Source: Sphingobacteriales bacterium
Lineage (GTDB): Bacteria > Bacteroidota > Bacteroidia > Chitinophagales > Chitinophagaceae
Length of the DNA: 64,000 nt
NCBI GenBank assembly: GCA_004144175.1
Contig: SEFT01000010.1
Location: forward strand, 1-64,000
Reading direction: 5' to 3'
Shown: in pieces, positions 34,250 through 44,270 of the stretch
Numbering within the stretch: position 1 is the first letter of the stretch
How the letters are laid out: each line of letters opens with the position of its first letter
Notes under the pieces: model-generated
What the model saw: only the letters and a program-made list of their open reading frames with translations
What the model was told of the DNA's origin: nothing
The model's database searches: none
Program-made: the position numbers and the translations under genes

Positions 34250-35113
34250 TTAATAAAGGTCGTCTACGTGCATTTTTAGATACTTCAGTACCGAGCGGTG
34301 CGTGCTCACTACCGATATAAGGATGCCCATGATGATCATACCGAGCATCATGCAAATAAGTAGGATTGGTTCGTTGAGGGCATGTATGGCAGGTAGCTGC
34401 TGTTCGGCAAATTGTATTATAAGCCACAGGCCTATTACAGATATAATGCCGCTGATAAGCCCATTGAGTATAGCCGTCCGGTCGAATGGCCGCGTAATGA
34501 ACCAGCGCGTAGCGCCTACCATCTGCATGGTCTTTATCAGGAACCTGTTGCTGAACATCGCCAGGCGTACGGTATTGTCTATCAGGATGATTACAATAAT
34601 AAATAGCAAGAGTGATACGGCACCAAGTATAATACCGATGCGGCGGAAGTTGCTGTTCATCTTTTCTACCACCGTATTAGGGTAGGTTACATCGCGCACC
34701 ACATTGCTTTGCATGATGAACTTACTGATCTTATTCAGGCTGTCCTGATTCACATATTCCGAATGCATATGTAGCAGCACTGATGAGTACAGCGGGTTAA
34801 AGTCGAGCAGTTCTTTAAAGTCTTCGCCGCCATCCTCAATAAACCTTTTTGCCGCTTCCTCTTTAGTAACGATCTCCGAAGATTTGGTGAAAGGCTGTCG
34901 GTCGAGCACAGTGCGTAGCTGTTGCATCAGTTCGGGCCTTGTATTATCGTGCAGTATCACCTCTACCTCTACGTCTTCGCGAAAGGCACGGCTAAGGCCA
35001 CGGCCATTAATGAGCAGCCAGCCAAGGGTGCCCAGCAGGAAGAGTACCAGCGAGATACCAATGATTGCGTATATATATGAAGGTTTTGCTTTAGTTCCGG
35101 ATGCCATTCTCAA
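34250..35113 (-). CDS. ftsX: Cell division protein FtsX
   Basis: FtsX is the membrane half of the FtsEX complex that activates peptidoglycan hydrolases at the septum. The 287-residue product has the FtsX layout: a cytoplasmic N-terminus, helix 1 (about 14-33), a periplasmic domain with VEVILHDNTRPELMQQL and EEAAKRFIEDGGEDF, and three C-terminal helices (about 160-180, 213-236 and 250-272) with LIKTMQMVGATRWFI between them. ftsE is not in the window. Bacteroidota often keep ftsX apart from ftsE, as here. DUF3098 follows on the same strand. Confidence 0.93.
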   Translation of the reverse strand: MRMASGTKAKPSYIYAIIGISLVLFLLGTLGWLLINGRGLSRAFREDVEVEVILHDNTRPELMQQLRTVLDRQPFTKSSEIVTKEEAAKRFIEDGGEDFKELLDFNPLYSSVLLHMHSEYVNQDSLNKISKFIMQSNVVRDVTYPNTVVEKMNSNFRRIGIILGAVSLLLFIIVIILIDNTVRLAMFSNRFLIKTMQMVGATRWFITRPFDRTAILNGLISGIISVIGLWLIIQFAEQQLPAIHALNEPILLICMMLGMIIMGILISVVSTHRSVLKYLKMHVDDLY

Positions 35114-35124
35114 TGCTTAACACC

Positions 35125-35132
35125 CAAAAATA
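35125..35132 (-). promoter_or_regulatory. -7 promoter element of ftsX (TATTTTTG)
   Basis: TATTTTTG on the minus strand matches TAnnTTTG and ends 11 bases before the ftsX start. No -33 box was seen at consensus spacing. Confidence 0.45.
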
Positions 35133-35267
35133 TAAAAAACAGGCAGAAACGCCCGCCCACTGAAATATTAAAAACAATTTTAACAATAATGATAAGGATA
35201 AGACGTTGTAGAAAAACTGCTTAAGAGCAGGTGAACTTTAATTATTTTAGCCCTGATTACTGACAAT

Positions 35268-36401
35268 ATGCAAGATCTAAGACCTTTTTTCGCATCGCGA
35301 CATTTTATAGAGAATATTGAACCCGGCACTTATCAGCCACTTCAGTGGGGTGCCAATATACATTGCGCCACACAGGATAAGTTTGATTGGGAGGATGCTG
35401 ATATCGTGCTGGTAGGCTGCGGTGAGTACCGCGGTGAGCGTCCTGGTGCTGGGTACAGTAATGGCCCTGATGCTATTCGCGAAGAACTATATAAACTATA
35501 CAACTGGCATCCGTCTATTAAAATAGCCGATGCGGGTAATATATTGCAAGGCGCAAGTATAGATGACACTCGGGCCGCCCTGCGCACCGTGCTTGAAGAA
35601 CTGCGCGAGGCAGATAAGATCGTGATTGTACTAGGTGGCAGTCACGACTTGACGCTGCAACAGTACGAAGTATTTAAAAAGGCTAAACAACTCATCAATG
35701 CTACAGTGGTAGACATGCTGGTGGACCTTGATGAAACCGAAGCGGTTACCTCATCGAGCTTCCTGATGGATATGCTGACAGGTACGCCTAACTATATGGG
35801 GCACTACAGCCACGTCGGCTTCCAGAGCTACTATGCGCACCCGCGTATGGTGGAGACGCTTGATAAGTTGCGGTTCGACTTCTACCGCCTGGGCAAAGCC
35901 CGTACGCAGATGGATGAGATAGAGCCAGTACTACGCCATAGTCATCTCTTTAGCTTCGATATGAATGCAATACGCTATAGCGATGCACCTACGAATGTAA
36001 ATGGTTCCCCGAACGGATTTACTGGCGATGAGGCCTGCCTGCTGACACGATATGCAGGTATGAGCGACAGGCTTACATCCTTTGGTATATATGGCTACGA
36101 CGATAAGAAGGATGCACACCATATGACTGCCAAACTGGTATCGCAAATGATATGGTACTTTATAGATGGCGTATTGATACGCAAGAACGAGGCGGACCTG
36201 GAAGATGCAAAGGAATTCGTAACCTTCCATGTAAGCTTTACCGATAATGACACGATATTCATGAAGAGTAAGCGTACCAACCGCTGGTGGATGAAGATGC
36301 CCAATCAAAAATATGTACCATGTTCATACGCCGACTACCAGCTGGCCAGCAACGACGAAATACCCGAACGCTGGCTGCGCGAACAGGAAAGATTGCTCTA
36401 A
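35268..36401 (+). CDS. Arginase-fold protein with degenerate metal site
   Basis: The 377-residue protein belongs to the ureohydrolase (arginase/agmatinase/formimidoylglutamase) superfamily: DIVLVGCGEYRGERPGAG, SNGPDAIREELYKL and IVLGGSHDLTLQQYE are typical. GGSHD retains the first metal-binding histidine. In canonical enzymes the next motif is DAHxD, here DMLVD, so that histidine is leucine. The late SxDxDxxDP motif reads SFDMNAIRYSDAP, with Asn for the second Asp. Two of the six manganese ligands thus seem lost, so activity as a ureohydrolase is doubtful. Similar proteins are automatically named formimidoylglutamase in Bacteroidota. It stands alone before hflX, separated from it by a terminator. 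Confidence 0.8.
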   Translation: MQDLRPFFASRHFIENIEPGTYQPLQWGANIHCATQDKFDWEDADIVLVGCGEYRGERPGAGYSNGPDAIREELYKLYNWHPSIKIADAGNILQGASIDDTRAALRTVLEELREADKIVIVLGGSHDLTLQQYEVFKKAKQLINATVVDMLVDLDETEAVTSSSFLMDMLTGTPNYMGHYSHVGFQSYYAHPRMVETLDKLRFDFYRLGKARTQMDEIEPVLRHSHLFSFDMNAIRYSDAPTNVNGSPNGFTGDEACLLTRYAGMSDRLTSFGIYGYDDKKDAHHMTAKLVSQMIWYFIDGVLIRKNEADLEDAKEFVTFHVSFTDNDTIFMKSKRTNRWWMKMPNQKYVPCSYADYQLASNDEIPERWLREQERLL

Positions 36402-36429
36402 TTGTTTAATTCGTACTTTTACAATTCAT

Positions 36430-36456
36430 AACCATCCCTTTTGGGATGGTTTTTTT
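36430..36456 (+). terminator. Intrinsic terminator before hflX
   Basis: A perfect 9-bp stem (AACCATCCC / GGGATGGTT) with a TTTT loop is followed by a T-run. It closes the arginase-fold gene. Confidence 0.9.
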
Positions 36457-36472
36457 ATAGCATAAGTAACCT

Positions 36473-37657
36473 ATGATTGAACAACAAAATATTGTACAGG
36501 ATGAGCGCGCCATATTGGTAGGTCTGGTGTATGGCACACAGACCGAAACCATGGTGAATGAATACCTTGCGGAACTGGCCTTCCTGGCCGAGACTGCGGG
36601 AGCCGTTGCTGTAAAAACCTTTATACAAAAGCTGCCACGGCCCGACAGTAAAACCTTTGTTGGTAAAGGCAAGCTGGAGGAAATAAAGCAGTATGTGCAA
36701 AAGCATGGTATTAACCTCATTATATTTGATGACGAGCTGACCGGATCACAAATAGGCCATATCAGCGATGCGCTGGGCATCAAAACTATTGACCGAAGCG
36801 ACCTGATACTTGACATATTTGCCCGTCGCGCTAAGACGGCACAGGCTAAGGTGCAGGTGGAGCTGGCGCAGTACCAATATATACTACCCCGCCTGAAAGG
36901 TATGTGGAAACACCTGGAGCGCCAGGGTGGTGGTATCGGTTCGCGCGGACCAGGTGAAACAGAGATCGAGACCGACCGCCGTATAGTAAAGGACAAAATA
37001 GCATTGCTGCGCAAGCGGCTGAAGGAGATAGATAAGCAGGCTACTACCCAGCGCCAGGAGCGCGGCACTTATATACGTGTAGCACTGGTGGGCTACACCA
37101 ACGTAGGTAAGAGCACGCTGATGAATTTACTGACCAAGTCGGACGTGTTGGCAGAGAACAAGCTGTTTGCAACGCTAGATACTATTACGCGTAAAGTAGT
37201 ATACGAGCAAACGCCTTTCCTGCTAAGCGATACGGTAGGTTTTATACGGAAGCTACCCCACCACCTGGTTGAGAGTTTTAAGAGTACCCTGGACGAAGTG
37301 CGCGAGGCTGATTGCCTGCTACATGTGGTAGATATATCGCACCCCGGCTACGAAGACCAGATGGGTGTAGTAGACCATACCCTGCAAGACATCAAAGCCT
37401 TTGATAAGCCTATACTTACCATCTTCAACAAGATGGACCTGTACGAGGAAACGGTATTTGACCCATGGCTGGATGAGGAAGTAAAGCGCGACCTGCTCAA
37501 TCAGTTAAAAGCACGTTGGGAGCGTGAGACACATAATAACTGCGTATTTGTATCGGCCACAGAGCGCCAAAACATTGATGCACTGCGCAATACCGTTCTC
37601 GATAAAGTGAAGCAGCTATACGAAGAACGTTATCCTTATTTGACGCAGTTTTACTAG
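36473..37657 (+). CDS. hflX: Ribosome-associated GTPase HflX
   Basis: HflX is a GTPase that binds the 50S subunit and splits or rescues stalled ribosomes. The 394-residue protein has the N-terminal HflX domain with VGKGKLEEI, GSQIGHISDALGIKTIDRSD and the glycine-rich ERQGGGIGSRGPGETEIETD, then the G domain: GYTNVGKSTLMNLL (G1, about 206-219), TLDTITRK, DTVGFIRKLP (G3), FNKMDLYE (G4) and VSATE (G5). It begins 17 bp beyond the terminator. The MsbA-like exporter gene follows after an 81-bp gap. Confidence 0.96.
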   Translation: MIEQQNIVQDERAILVGLVYGTQTETMVNEYLAELAFLAETAGAVAVKTFIQKLPRPDSKTFVGKGKLEEIKQYVQKHGINLIIFDDELTGSQIGHISDALGIKTIDRSDLILDIFARRAKTAQAKVQVELAQYQYILPRLKGMWKHLERQGGGIGSRGPGETEIETDRRIVKDKIALLRKRLKEIDKQATTQRQERGTYIRVALVGYTNVGKSTLMNLLTKSDVLAENKLFATLDTITRKVVYEQTPFLLSDTVGFIRKLPHHLVESFKSTLDEVREADCLLHVVDISHPGYEDQMGVVDHTLQDIKAFDKPILTIFNKMDLYEETVFDPWLDEEVKRDLLNQLKARWERETHNNCVFVSATERQNIDALRNTVLDKVKQLYEERYPYLTQFY

Positions 37658-37738
37658 TAGGTAAATAGCCTATTCAGTAGGCTAAGCCTCCAAATGGCAT
37701 AGATTTTAACCATTTTTCACAAACAGGTTATCATCTCA

Positions 37739-39478
37739 ATGGCCATACTCTGGAAGTATCTGCAACCGCAGCGCTATCTTATTTTGTTTGCATTGTTTCT
37801 GGCAGCAATTGCGCAGGTGCTGTCACTGGTCGATCCTATTATTTTTGGTAAGATCATCGATGAATACACCGGCGCTGCAGTTGGCAAAACAGAAAAGGAA
37901 CAATTGCATGGCGTACTGACGTTGCTGGCTCTTGCTATCTTAGTAGCTACCGTATCGCGTATTGCCAAAGCATTCCAGGAGTACTTTATGCGGCTGGCCG
38001 TACAAAAGTTTGGCTTGCAGATATTTAATGACGGATTAAAACAAACAATTCGCCTCTCATATCAAGAGTTTGCAGACCAGCGCAGTGGTGAGACGCTGTC
38101 AATATTGCAAAAGGTAAGGACTGATACCGAGCGGTTTATCAATTCATTCATCAATATTCTTTTCTCTTCCATAGTAGGGCTGGGCTTTTTGGTGTGGTAC
38201 TCAGTTACAAAGCACTGGGCTTTGGTGCCGGTTTTTGTTGTTGGCATCGTCGCACTGGGCACGCTTACCGGCTTTCTCAGCCGGAAGATCAAAACATTGC
38301 AACGCTCTATTAATCGCGAGACCAATAGGATGTCGGGCGTCATTACGGAATCACTGCGAAATATAGAGCTGATCAAAAGCCTGGGTCTTACTTTTCAGGA
38401 GATCAGGAGGCTACGCGCACAAACCGTAAAGATATTTGACCTGGAAATGTATAAGGTACGTAATGTGCGCACACTTACATTCCTGCAAGGTACCACCTTG
38501 AACCTGCTCCGTCATTCCATCCTCTTCATATTACTATGGCTCATTTTCAGGCATGTATTAAGCACCGGAGAGTTGATATCCATGCAATTTATATCTGTCA
38601 ATATATTTGTACCCCTTCAAGACCTTGGTAACGTAATGATCGCCTACCGCGAATCAGAATCTTCATTGCAAAACTTCCATAAACTGATGCAGCAGCCTAT
38701 TGAGACGAGACCCGAAGACCCGGTAGAGATAGGAGATATCAGTGACCTTGAATTTCGTGATGTAGTATTCCGACACAAAGATGCCGGTACGAATGCGTTA
38801 GATGGTGTATCATTTAGTGCCGAGTTGGGAGATACGATTGCTTTCGTCGGTCCTTCTGGGTCGGGTAAGTCCACATTGGTAAAGCTGCTGGTGGGCCTTT
38901 ATGTCCCGGTAAGCGGCAGCATCTTATACAATAATACATCAACTAAAGACATCAGGTTCAACCGGGCAAGGAGGCAACTGGGTTTTGTAACGCAGGATAC
39001 ACACCTGTTTGAAGGCAGCATCCGTGAAAACCTGTCATTTGTAAAGGCGGAAGTATCGGAGCAGGAAATGCTGGAAGCACTGCAAAAGGCGAGCATTACA
39101 TCATTGCTACGCCGGGGTGATACTGGCCTCGATACACGTATCGGCGAGGGTGGTATAAAACTATCGGGTGGTGAGAAGCAGCGCCTTTCGATAGCCCGTG
39201 CGCTGATACGCAAACCAAGGCTACTGATATTTGATGAAGCAACATCGGCCCTTGATTCACTTACAGAAGAGGCAGTGACAGAAACAGTAAAAAACATATC
39301 GGCCAGGAGAGAACAGATCACTATCCTAATTGCACACCGCCTATCGACCATTATGCATGCCGACCGTATATATGTACTGGAAAAAGGCCGCATTGCCGAA
39401 ACCGGCAGTCACGAAGATCTGTTGGATGCAAAGGGACTGTATTACGCCATGTGGCGCCAGCAGATAGGGGAGCGATAG
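37739..39478 (+). CDS. ABC exporter (MsbA-like half transporter)
   Basis: The 579-residue half transporter fuses an exporter membrane domain (about 15-310, six helices) to an ATPase domain. The ATPase has Walker A GPSGSGKSTL (near 370), Q-loop FVTQDTHLF, signature LSGGEKQRLS, Walker B LLIFDEATSALD and the H-loop IAHRLST. It is homologous to lipid and drug exporters of the MsbA type and works as a homodimer or with a partner. A second MsbA-like exporter lies at 51.5 kb; sequence alone does not tell which one flips lipid A. Confidence 0.9.
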   Translation: MAILWKYLQPQRYLILFALFLAAIAQVLSLVDPIIFGKIIDEYTGAAVGKTEKEQLHGVLTLLALAILVATVSRIAKAFQEYFMRLAVQKFGLQIFNDGLKQTIRLSYQEFADQRSGETLSILQKVRTDTERFINSFINILFSSIVGLGFLVWYSVTKHWALVPVFVVGIVALGTLTGFLSRKIKTLQRSINRETNRMSGVITESLRNIELIKSLGLTFQEIRRLRAQTVKIFDLEMYKVRNVRTLTFLQGTTLNLLRHSILFILLWLIFRHVLSTGELISMQFISVNIFVPLQDLGNVMIAYRESESSLQNFHKLMQQPIETRPEDPVEIGDISDLEFRDVVFRHKDAGTNALDGVSFSAELGDTIAFVGPSGSGKSTLVKLLVGLYVPVSGSILYNNTSTKDIRFNRARRQLGFVTQDTHLFEGSIRENLSFVKAEVSEQEMLEALQKASITSLLRRGDTGLDTRIGEGGIKLSGGEKQRLSIARALIRKPRLLIFDEATSALDSLTEEAVTETVKNISARREQITILIAHRLSTIMHADRIYVLEKGRIAETGSHEDLLDAKGLYYAMWRQQIGER

Positions 39479-39574
39479 TACTGTGCTTTATGGCAATGGC
39501 TATTAGATGTATCTACTTGGCAATAGAAACAATTAGACATTGCAGCTTTGATGCACGGGTTAGCCTACGTATCG

Positions 39575-42142
39575 TTACCTCAACAGTATTACATCCCCTT
39601 TCATGGTCAATATATCAGGACGCCCCAGTACCTTGTACCTAAGCAGCCAGAAATAAGTGGCAAGACCTTGCTCATTATTGCCGTATCGTCCATTCCATCC
39701 GAGGTTCCCATCATTCGGGCTATGGTACAGACGCACCCCTTGCCTGTTATATACCGATAGCGAAAGTACCTGGATGTTCGGGTTGTCGTGCATCGGGCGG
39801 AACAGGTCGTTCTTGCCATCGCCATTCGGTGTGAAAGCTGTAGGCATCCATATGTCTGTAGGTATGTCCACCACTTCTATTGTGTAGTCGCAGGTATCCT
39901 TACATTCACCATTTTGTATCACGCAACGATAGTTCGTATGCCATAGCTTAGCTTCTATCTCCAGCTCTTTACAGTTGGCGCATATCAGCTCTTTGTCGCG
40001 GTACCAGCTTATTGTATCCGCATCGCCGCAGGCAGGCAGCAGTACCATTTTTTTGTATGCTGCCTTTATCGTTAGTTCTTCATACTGAACAACTGGTTTT
40101 GGGCGTACCGAAAACTTCTTAGCGAAGACGTCGCTATAAGTGCCGAAATTCCCTACTATTAAAGAGATCTGACTGTTCCCAAGAGAATCGAAACAAACAC
40201 GAACACTTTTGTTTTCATCCCATACATTGCCTACTGTGGCGCCATTTGGAAAACTCCAGTTAAACGCCTTGGGGAAATTCTCCACCTCCGCATGTATGTC
40301 TACACAACTACCTTGGCAGATGGTGGTAGGCATGTCAATGTTTTTGACTATTGGCTTGCAGTACGATGCATCTACCGTATCTGTAAATAGGCCACAGGGT
40401 GTATTGCTCTTTACCCAGTATTTGCCCGGCGACGCTACCGTAATGCTACGTGTTGTCTTACCATTACTCCAGAGGTAATCTCCCATTTCGTAGCGGCTGC
40501 TTATATCAGCTTTCAGTTGTGCATTGCATATTATCGTATCATCAGGCAATAGTTGTGTGCCCGCTGGCGGGTATACAATAGCGCGGAAACTGCTGTTAAT
40601 TGTACCGCAGCCAGGTACCGTAATTGCAACCGTATATGTGCCCGTCTGCGTAATGACGGACCCTCCATTGCTACCCCACGTATAGATTGCGCCTGGTTGC
40701 ATGGGTATATTAATTGGTTCACCATTGCAGGAAAACGTATCGACAGGTGGTTGTACCGGCTTAAATGCGATGTTGAATGTATCGACACGGTAGGCGCCGC
40801 AGCTTTGCATGGCACGCACCCAATAGGTGCCTGCTTCAGTTATTGTTATGTCGCGCGTGGTGGCTCCGGTGCTCCATACATAGCTATCTGCAAACGGCTG
40901 CTTTGACGATAGTGGCAGCGGTGCCGAACATGCTGCAAAATCATCGTACTTGTAGTGTGCTTTTGATGTTGGTATCCAGTTTTGAAAGCCGATGAGGCTG
41001 TATGTCGCAATGGTGAGCGGTATGTTCAGCTTCTGTATTCTCGCGTCGCAAGCTGTGCCGGGTCGGTTTGGTCGGCTAATGACTAGCCAGTCGCCCCCAT
41101 CACGGAACGCCGAATATATTTTTCCGTCCGGCCCCAGCATCATATCCCACGAATGCATCCATTTGGTGATGTTGCAAACTTTCGTCTTCGATGCCAATAC
41201 TGCGCTGTGAGACTTTTGGCTCAGATCTACTTGCCATATGGCCTGCGCTTCGCCGAACTCGGCCCGGTAATAAAACTTGGAATTGTCATTGGAGAAGGCA
41301 AATCCAAACAGTTCGTCGGATGTGCCTTTTGAATTAATACCCGCAGTATCTATTGGTCTTTTATTTGTAACTGCTCCTGTTAGTGCATTAAAATCGTACA
41401 GGTGCAGATAACTCTTTTGTCCTGTAAGCCAGTTGGTACCTACAGCCAGTTTGCTATTGTCGTTCGACGTTTTTAGCTCATTGATGCAAAAAGCAGGCAG
41501 GCTGAGCGATGAGATACGTGGCATACTTATCCCGGCAGGGGTTATTTCAAATGCCAGTATATCAGAGGCAGCATTGGTAAGCAAAACCCATTTGTTGCAC
41601 ATGCCTTCCCCTGTAGCTATATTGCCATATACATGTGAGTACAGTACCGTGTTCTTATTACCGGGAAGTACATCACCAAGTCCACTATTCAGGCTCATAT
41701 CCACAATGCTGTACCGTACATCGGTAAATTGTTCGCATTGGCTTACGCCGTCATACACCCAGTTACCTACGGAGCCAACCACGTAGTATCGTTGTTTATT
41801 GCCTGGGTCGGGTATGATGTTCACGTCCATCGCATCGGTAGAATCCTGCATGCACATGGCATCTGTACGTCCTTTAATAATGTCATTACCATTAGGCATT
41901 ATGCTATGATTCCTGTTCCATATACGTTCTCCATCGGTATAGAAAAGAAGGTTGCCCATCGAGTCGCTTACCGCGCATGGGCTAGGCATATGGGTATTAG
42001 TACTTGTTGATACTATAGACGGCGGAACTGTATTAAAGCTCAGCCCTTGATTGATACCGAAAGCCCAATTGTTATTTTCCTTTTGTGCGTTGACGCAAAC
42101 AAAGTTTAATATCAGGCAGGATAATAGCAGGGACCTTTTCAT
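39575..42142 (-). CDS. Secreted T9SS type B protein with beta-propeller-like N-terminus
   Basis: The 855-residue product has a signal peptide (MKRSLLLSCLILNFVCVNA). Residues about 22-400 have spaced repeats with NLLFYTDGERIWN, NKWVLLTNAAS, NSKLAVGTNW, FSNDNSKFYY and GPDGKIYSAFRD, suggesting a beta-propeller. Residues 420-760 hold Ig-like units with YVWSTGATTRDITITEAGTY and YLWSNGKTTRSITVASPGKY. A gliding-motility-associated type B C-terminus ends it (about 765-855, MPTAFTPNGDGKNDLF). Start ATG 42142 is preferred over 42199 because it yields the signal peptide. No PorP/SprF gene lies beside this one. Confidence 0.88.
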   Translation of the reverse strand: MKRSLLLSCLILNFVCVNAQKENNNWAFGINQGLSFNTVPPSIVSTSTNTHMPSPCAVSDSMGNLLFYTDGERIWNRNHSIMPNGNDIIKGRTDAMCMQDSTDAMDVNIIPDPGNKQRYYVVGSVGNWVYDGVSQCEQFTDVRYSIVDMSLNSGLGDVLPGNKNTVLYSHVYGNIATGEGMCNKWVLLTNAASDILAFEITPAGISMPRISSLSLPAFCINELKTSNDNSKLAVGTNWLTGQKSYLHLYDFNALTGAVTNKRPIDTAGINSKGTSDELFGFAFSNDNSKFYYRAEFGEAQAIWQVDLSQKSHSAVLASKTKVCNITKWMHSWDMMLGPDGKIYSAFRDGGDWLVISRPNRPGTACDARIQKLNIPLTIATYSLIGFQNWIPTSKAHYKYDDFAACSAPLPLSSKQPFADSYVWSTGATTRDITITEAGTYWVRAMQSCGAYRVDTFNIAFKPVQPPVDTFSCNGEPINIPMQPGAIYTWGSNGGSVITQTGTYTVAITVPGCGTINSSFRAIVYPPAGTQLLPDDTIICNAQLKADISSRYEMGDYLWSNGKTTRSITVASPGKYWVKSNTPCGLFTDTVDASYCKPIVKNIDMPTTICQGSCVDIHAEVENFPKAFNWSFPNGATVGNVWDENKSVRVCFDSLGNSQISLIVGNFGTYSDVFAKKFSVRPKPVVQYEELTIKAAYKKMVLLPACGDADTISWYRDKELICANCKELEIEAKLWHTNYRCVIQNGECKDTCDYTIEVVDIPTDIWMPTAFTPNGDGKNDLFRPMHDNPNIQVLSLSVYNRQGVRLYHSPNDGNLGWNGRYGNNEQGLATYFWLLRYKVLGRPDILTMKGDVILLR

Positions 42143-42322
42143 AACAAGGGTGTAGATGGTAGTAATATTAAAGGTAACGCATAGATATTGCGAAGTCAAT
42201 ACGACATATTTGTGTTTCTGTCATTTTACTATCACAAAACAGAATTTGACTTGAATAAGTTCCTCAAAAGTTAATATTGAAGCGCTTTATGGAGCTATGC
42301 TTAATAAGACGCTGCACATAGC

Positions 42323-42330
42323 TAAATTTG
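42323..42330 (+). promoter_or_regulatory. -7 promoter element of the UbiD-type gene (TAAATTTG)
   Basis: TAAATTTG matches TAnnTTTG. The leader to 42375 is about 40 nt and contains a short GC hairpin (CCCGC / GCGGG, 42337-42350). Confidence 0.5.
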
Positions 42331-42374
42331 CATATTCCCGCCGGTGCGGGACTTAAAGATTAATAGAATAGAGA

Positions 42375-44270
42375 ATGGCATATAAATCGCTCCGTACTTA
42401 TATAGAGGATCTGGACAAAGCAGGCGAACTGGTAAGGATCAAAACCTTTGTAGACCCGATACTGGAAATAGCCGAAATAACGGACCGGATATCGAAAACT
42501 CCCGACCGTAACAAAGCGCTGCTGTTTGAAAATACAGGTACAGACTTCCCGCTGCTTATCAACTCGATGGGTAGCGAGCGCCGTATGTGTATGGCATTGG
42601 GAGTGAATGATCTGGACGATGTGGCGAAGGATATAGAAGAACTATTCAAAAAAATATCGACACCCAAGAACGGCATACTCGAAAAGCTGGCGATGCTGCC
42701 GGAGCTGGGCAGGTTTGCATCGTGGATGCCCAAGGTGGTAAATGGCCGCGGCGCCTGCCAGGAAGTTGTAATGAGTAAGCCTGACCTGAGCAAACTGCCT
42801 ATACTGAAATGCTGGCCTAAGGATGGTGGACCTTTCATCACCCTGCCAGCGATACATACCAAGGACCCCAATAACAACCAGCGCAATATAGGCATGTACC
42901 GTATGCAGGTTTTTGCGCCTGATATGACGGCACTACACTGGCATAAGCATAAGGTATCGGCACGCCACTACAATGAATATAAGAAACTGGGCAAGCGCAT
43001 GCCGGTTGCAGTAGCGCTGGGCGGTGATCCAATTTACACTTACTCGGCCACCGCACCACTGCCAGAGAATGTCGACGAATACATGCTGGCAGGATTCCTG
43101 CGCAAAAAGCGGGTGGAGCTGGTAAAATGCATTACCCAGCCGGATATTGAGGTGCCTGCCGATGCTGACTTCATTATAGAAGGCTATGTAGATACCGATG
43201 AAGAACTGATATGGGAAGGCCCCTTCGGCGACCATACCGGCTATTATTCGCTGCCTGATTGGTATCCACGCTTTCACGTTACGGCCATTACGCATCGAAG
43301 GGATGCCGTGTACCCTGCAACCATAGTAGGCATACCACCGCAGGAAGATGCATGGCTGGGCAAGGCTACGGAGCGCATATTCTTGTCGCCTATAAAAATG
43401 ACCATGGTGCCCGAGATAAAGGATATGAACATGCCGATAGAAGGCGTGTTTCACAACCTGGTAATAGCTACCATTCATAAAGAATATGCAGGGCAAGGCC
43501 AAAAGGTGATGAACGCCATGTGGGGAGCTGGGCAAATGATGTTCAATAAGATACTGGTGCTGGCCGACGGCGATATAAAGATCGATAACTACAAAGAACT
43601 GGCGAAGTATGTGTTTAATAACCTGAACCCGGTGACAGATGTATACTTTAGCCAGGGGCCAATGGATGTCCTCGACCATAGCTGCTCCAAGCTGGGGTTT
43701 GGCGGTAAGATGTGTATAGACGGCACAAAGAAATGGGAAGAGGAAATGACGGAGCCATTGAAGCCATTCCGTTTCAACAAGGACTTCTCGACCGCCAAAT
43801 TAATAGTCCAATACCCGGAAATCAGATCGATGAGTGATGTACTGCCAAGGCAGTTTGAGATACCTGTACTGTTTGTAGCCGTAGAGAAGAAGCGGAAAGG
43901 GCATGTTAAAGAGCTACACGAAGCATTATCAAAACTTCCGGAACTGCAAGGCATCAAGATGATATTGTACGTAGAGCACACAGTACCTACCGATGATGTG
44001 GCCGATGTGCTCTGGCGCTTTTGCAACAACCTCGACCCCCGCCGCGACCATTTTTACGCCAGCAATATTCTGGGGCTGGACGGTACGAGAAAAACCAAAG
44101 TGCTCGACGGATTTGACCGCCCCTGGCCCAATGTGATTGCAGCAGATGATGCAACAATCAGGTCAGTAGACGGAAAATGGAACGAACTGGGGTTGGGCCC
44201 GCTGATAAAGTCGCCCTCGCTAAAGTACCAGGGTCAGATGTATGGCGAGGAAGCAGAGGTGAGCGACTAA
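42375..44270 (+). CDS. UbiD-family decarboxylase, probably menaquinone (futalosine) pathway
   Basis: The 631-residue prenyl-FMN-dependent decarboxylase shows SLRTYIEDLDKAGELVRI at the start, NIGMYRMQVF with the active-site Arg, HWHKHK, ALGGDPIYTYSATAPLPENVDEYML, EGPFGDHTGYYS with the catalytic Glu and GWGAGQMMFNK-like ending motifs. At this length and with this start it resembles MqnL-type enzymes, which decarboxylate 1,4-dihydroxy-6-naphthoate prenyl intermediates in the futalosine pathway. The mqnD gene in this window supports that reading. The precise substrate is inferred from context. It is monocistronic or cotranscribed with the nucleotidyltransferase gene 112 bp downstream. Confidence 0.85.
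   Translation: MAYKSLRTYIEDLDKAGELVRIKTFVDPILEIAEITDRISKTPDRNKALLFENTGTDFPLLINSMGSERRMCMALGVNDLDDVAKDIEELFKKISTPKNGILEKLAMLPELGRFASWMPKVVNGRGACQEVVMSKPDLSKLPILKCWPKDGGPFITLPAIHTKDPNNNQRNIGMYRMQVFAPDMTALHWHKHKVSARHYNEYKKLGKRMPVAVALGGDPIYTYSATAPLPENVDEYMLAGFLRKKRVELVKCITQPDIEVPADADFIIEGYVDTDEELIWEGPFGDHTGYYSLPDWYPRFHVTAITHRRDAVYPATIVGIPPQEDAWLGKATERIFLSPIKMTMVPEIKDMNMPIEGVFHNLVIATIHKEYAGQGQKVMNAMWGAGQMMFNKILVLADGDIKIDNYKELAKYVFNNLNPVTDVYFSQGPMDVLDHSCSKLGFGGKMCIDGTKKWEEEMTEPLKPFRFNKDFSTAKLIVQYPEIRSMSDVLPRQFEIPVLFVAVEKKRKGHVKELHEALSKLPELQGIKMILYVEHTVPTDDVADVLWRFCNNLDPRRDHFYASNILGLDGTRKTKVLDGFDRPWPNVIAADDATIRSVDGKWNELGLGPLIKSPSLKYQGQMYGEEAEVSD

Noticed and set aside
43259-43480. Plus-strand 73-codon frame inside the UbiD gene
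   Set aside because: It is an out-of-frame reading of a gene whose own frame has clear family motifs.
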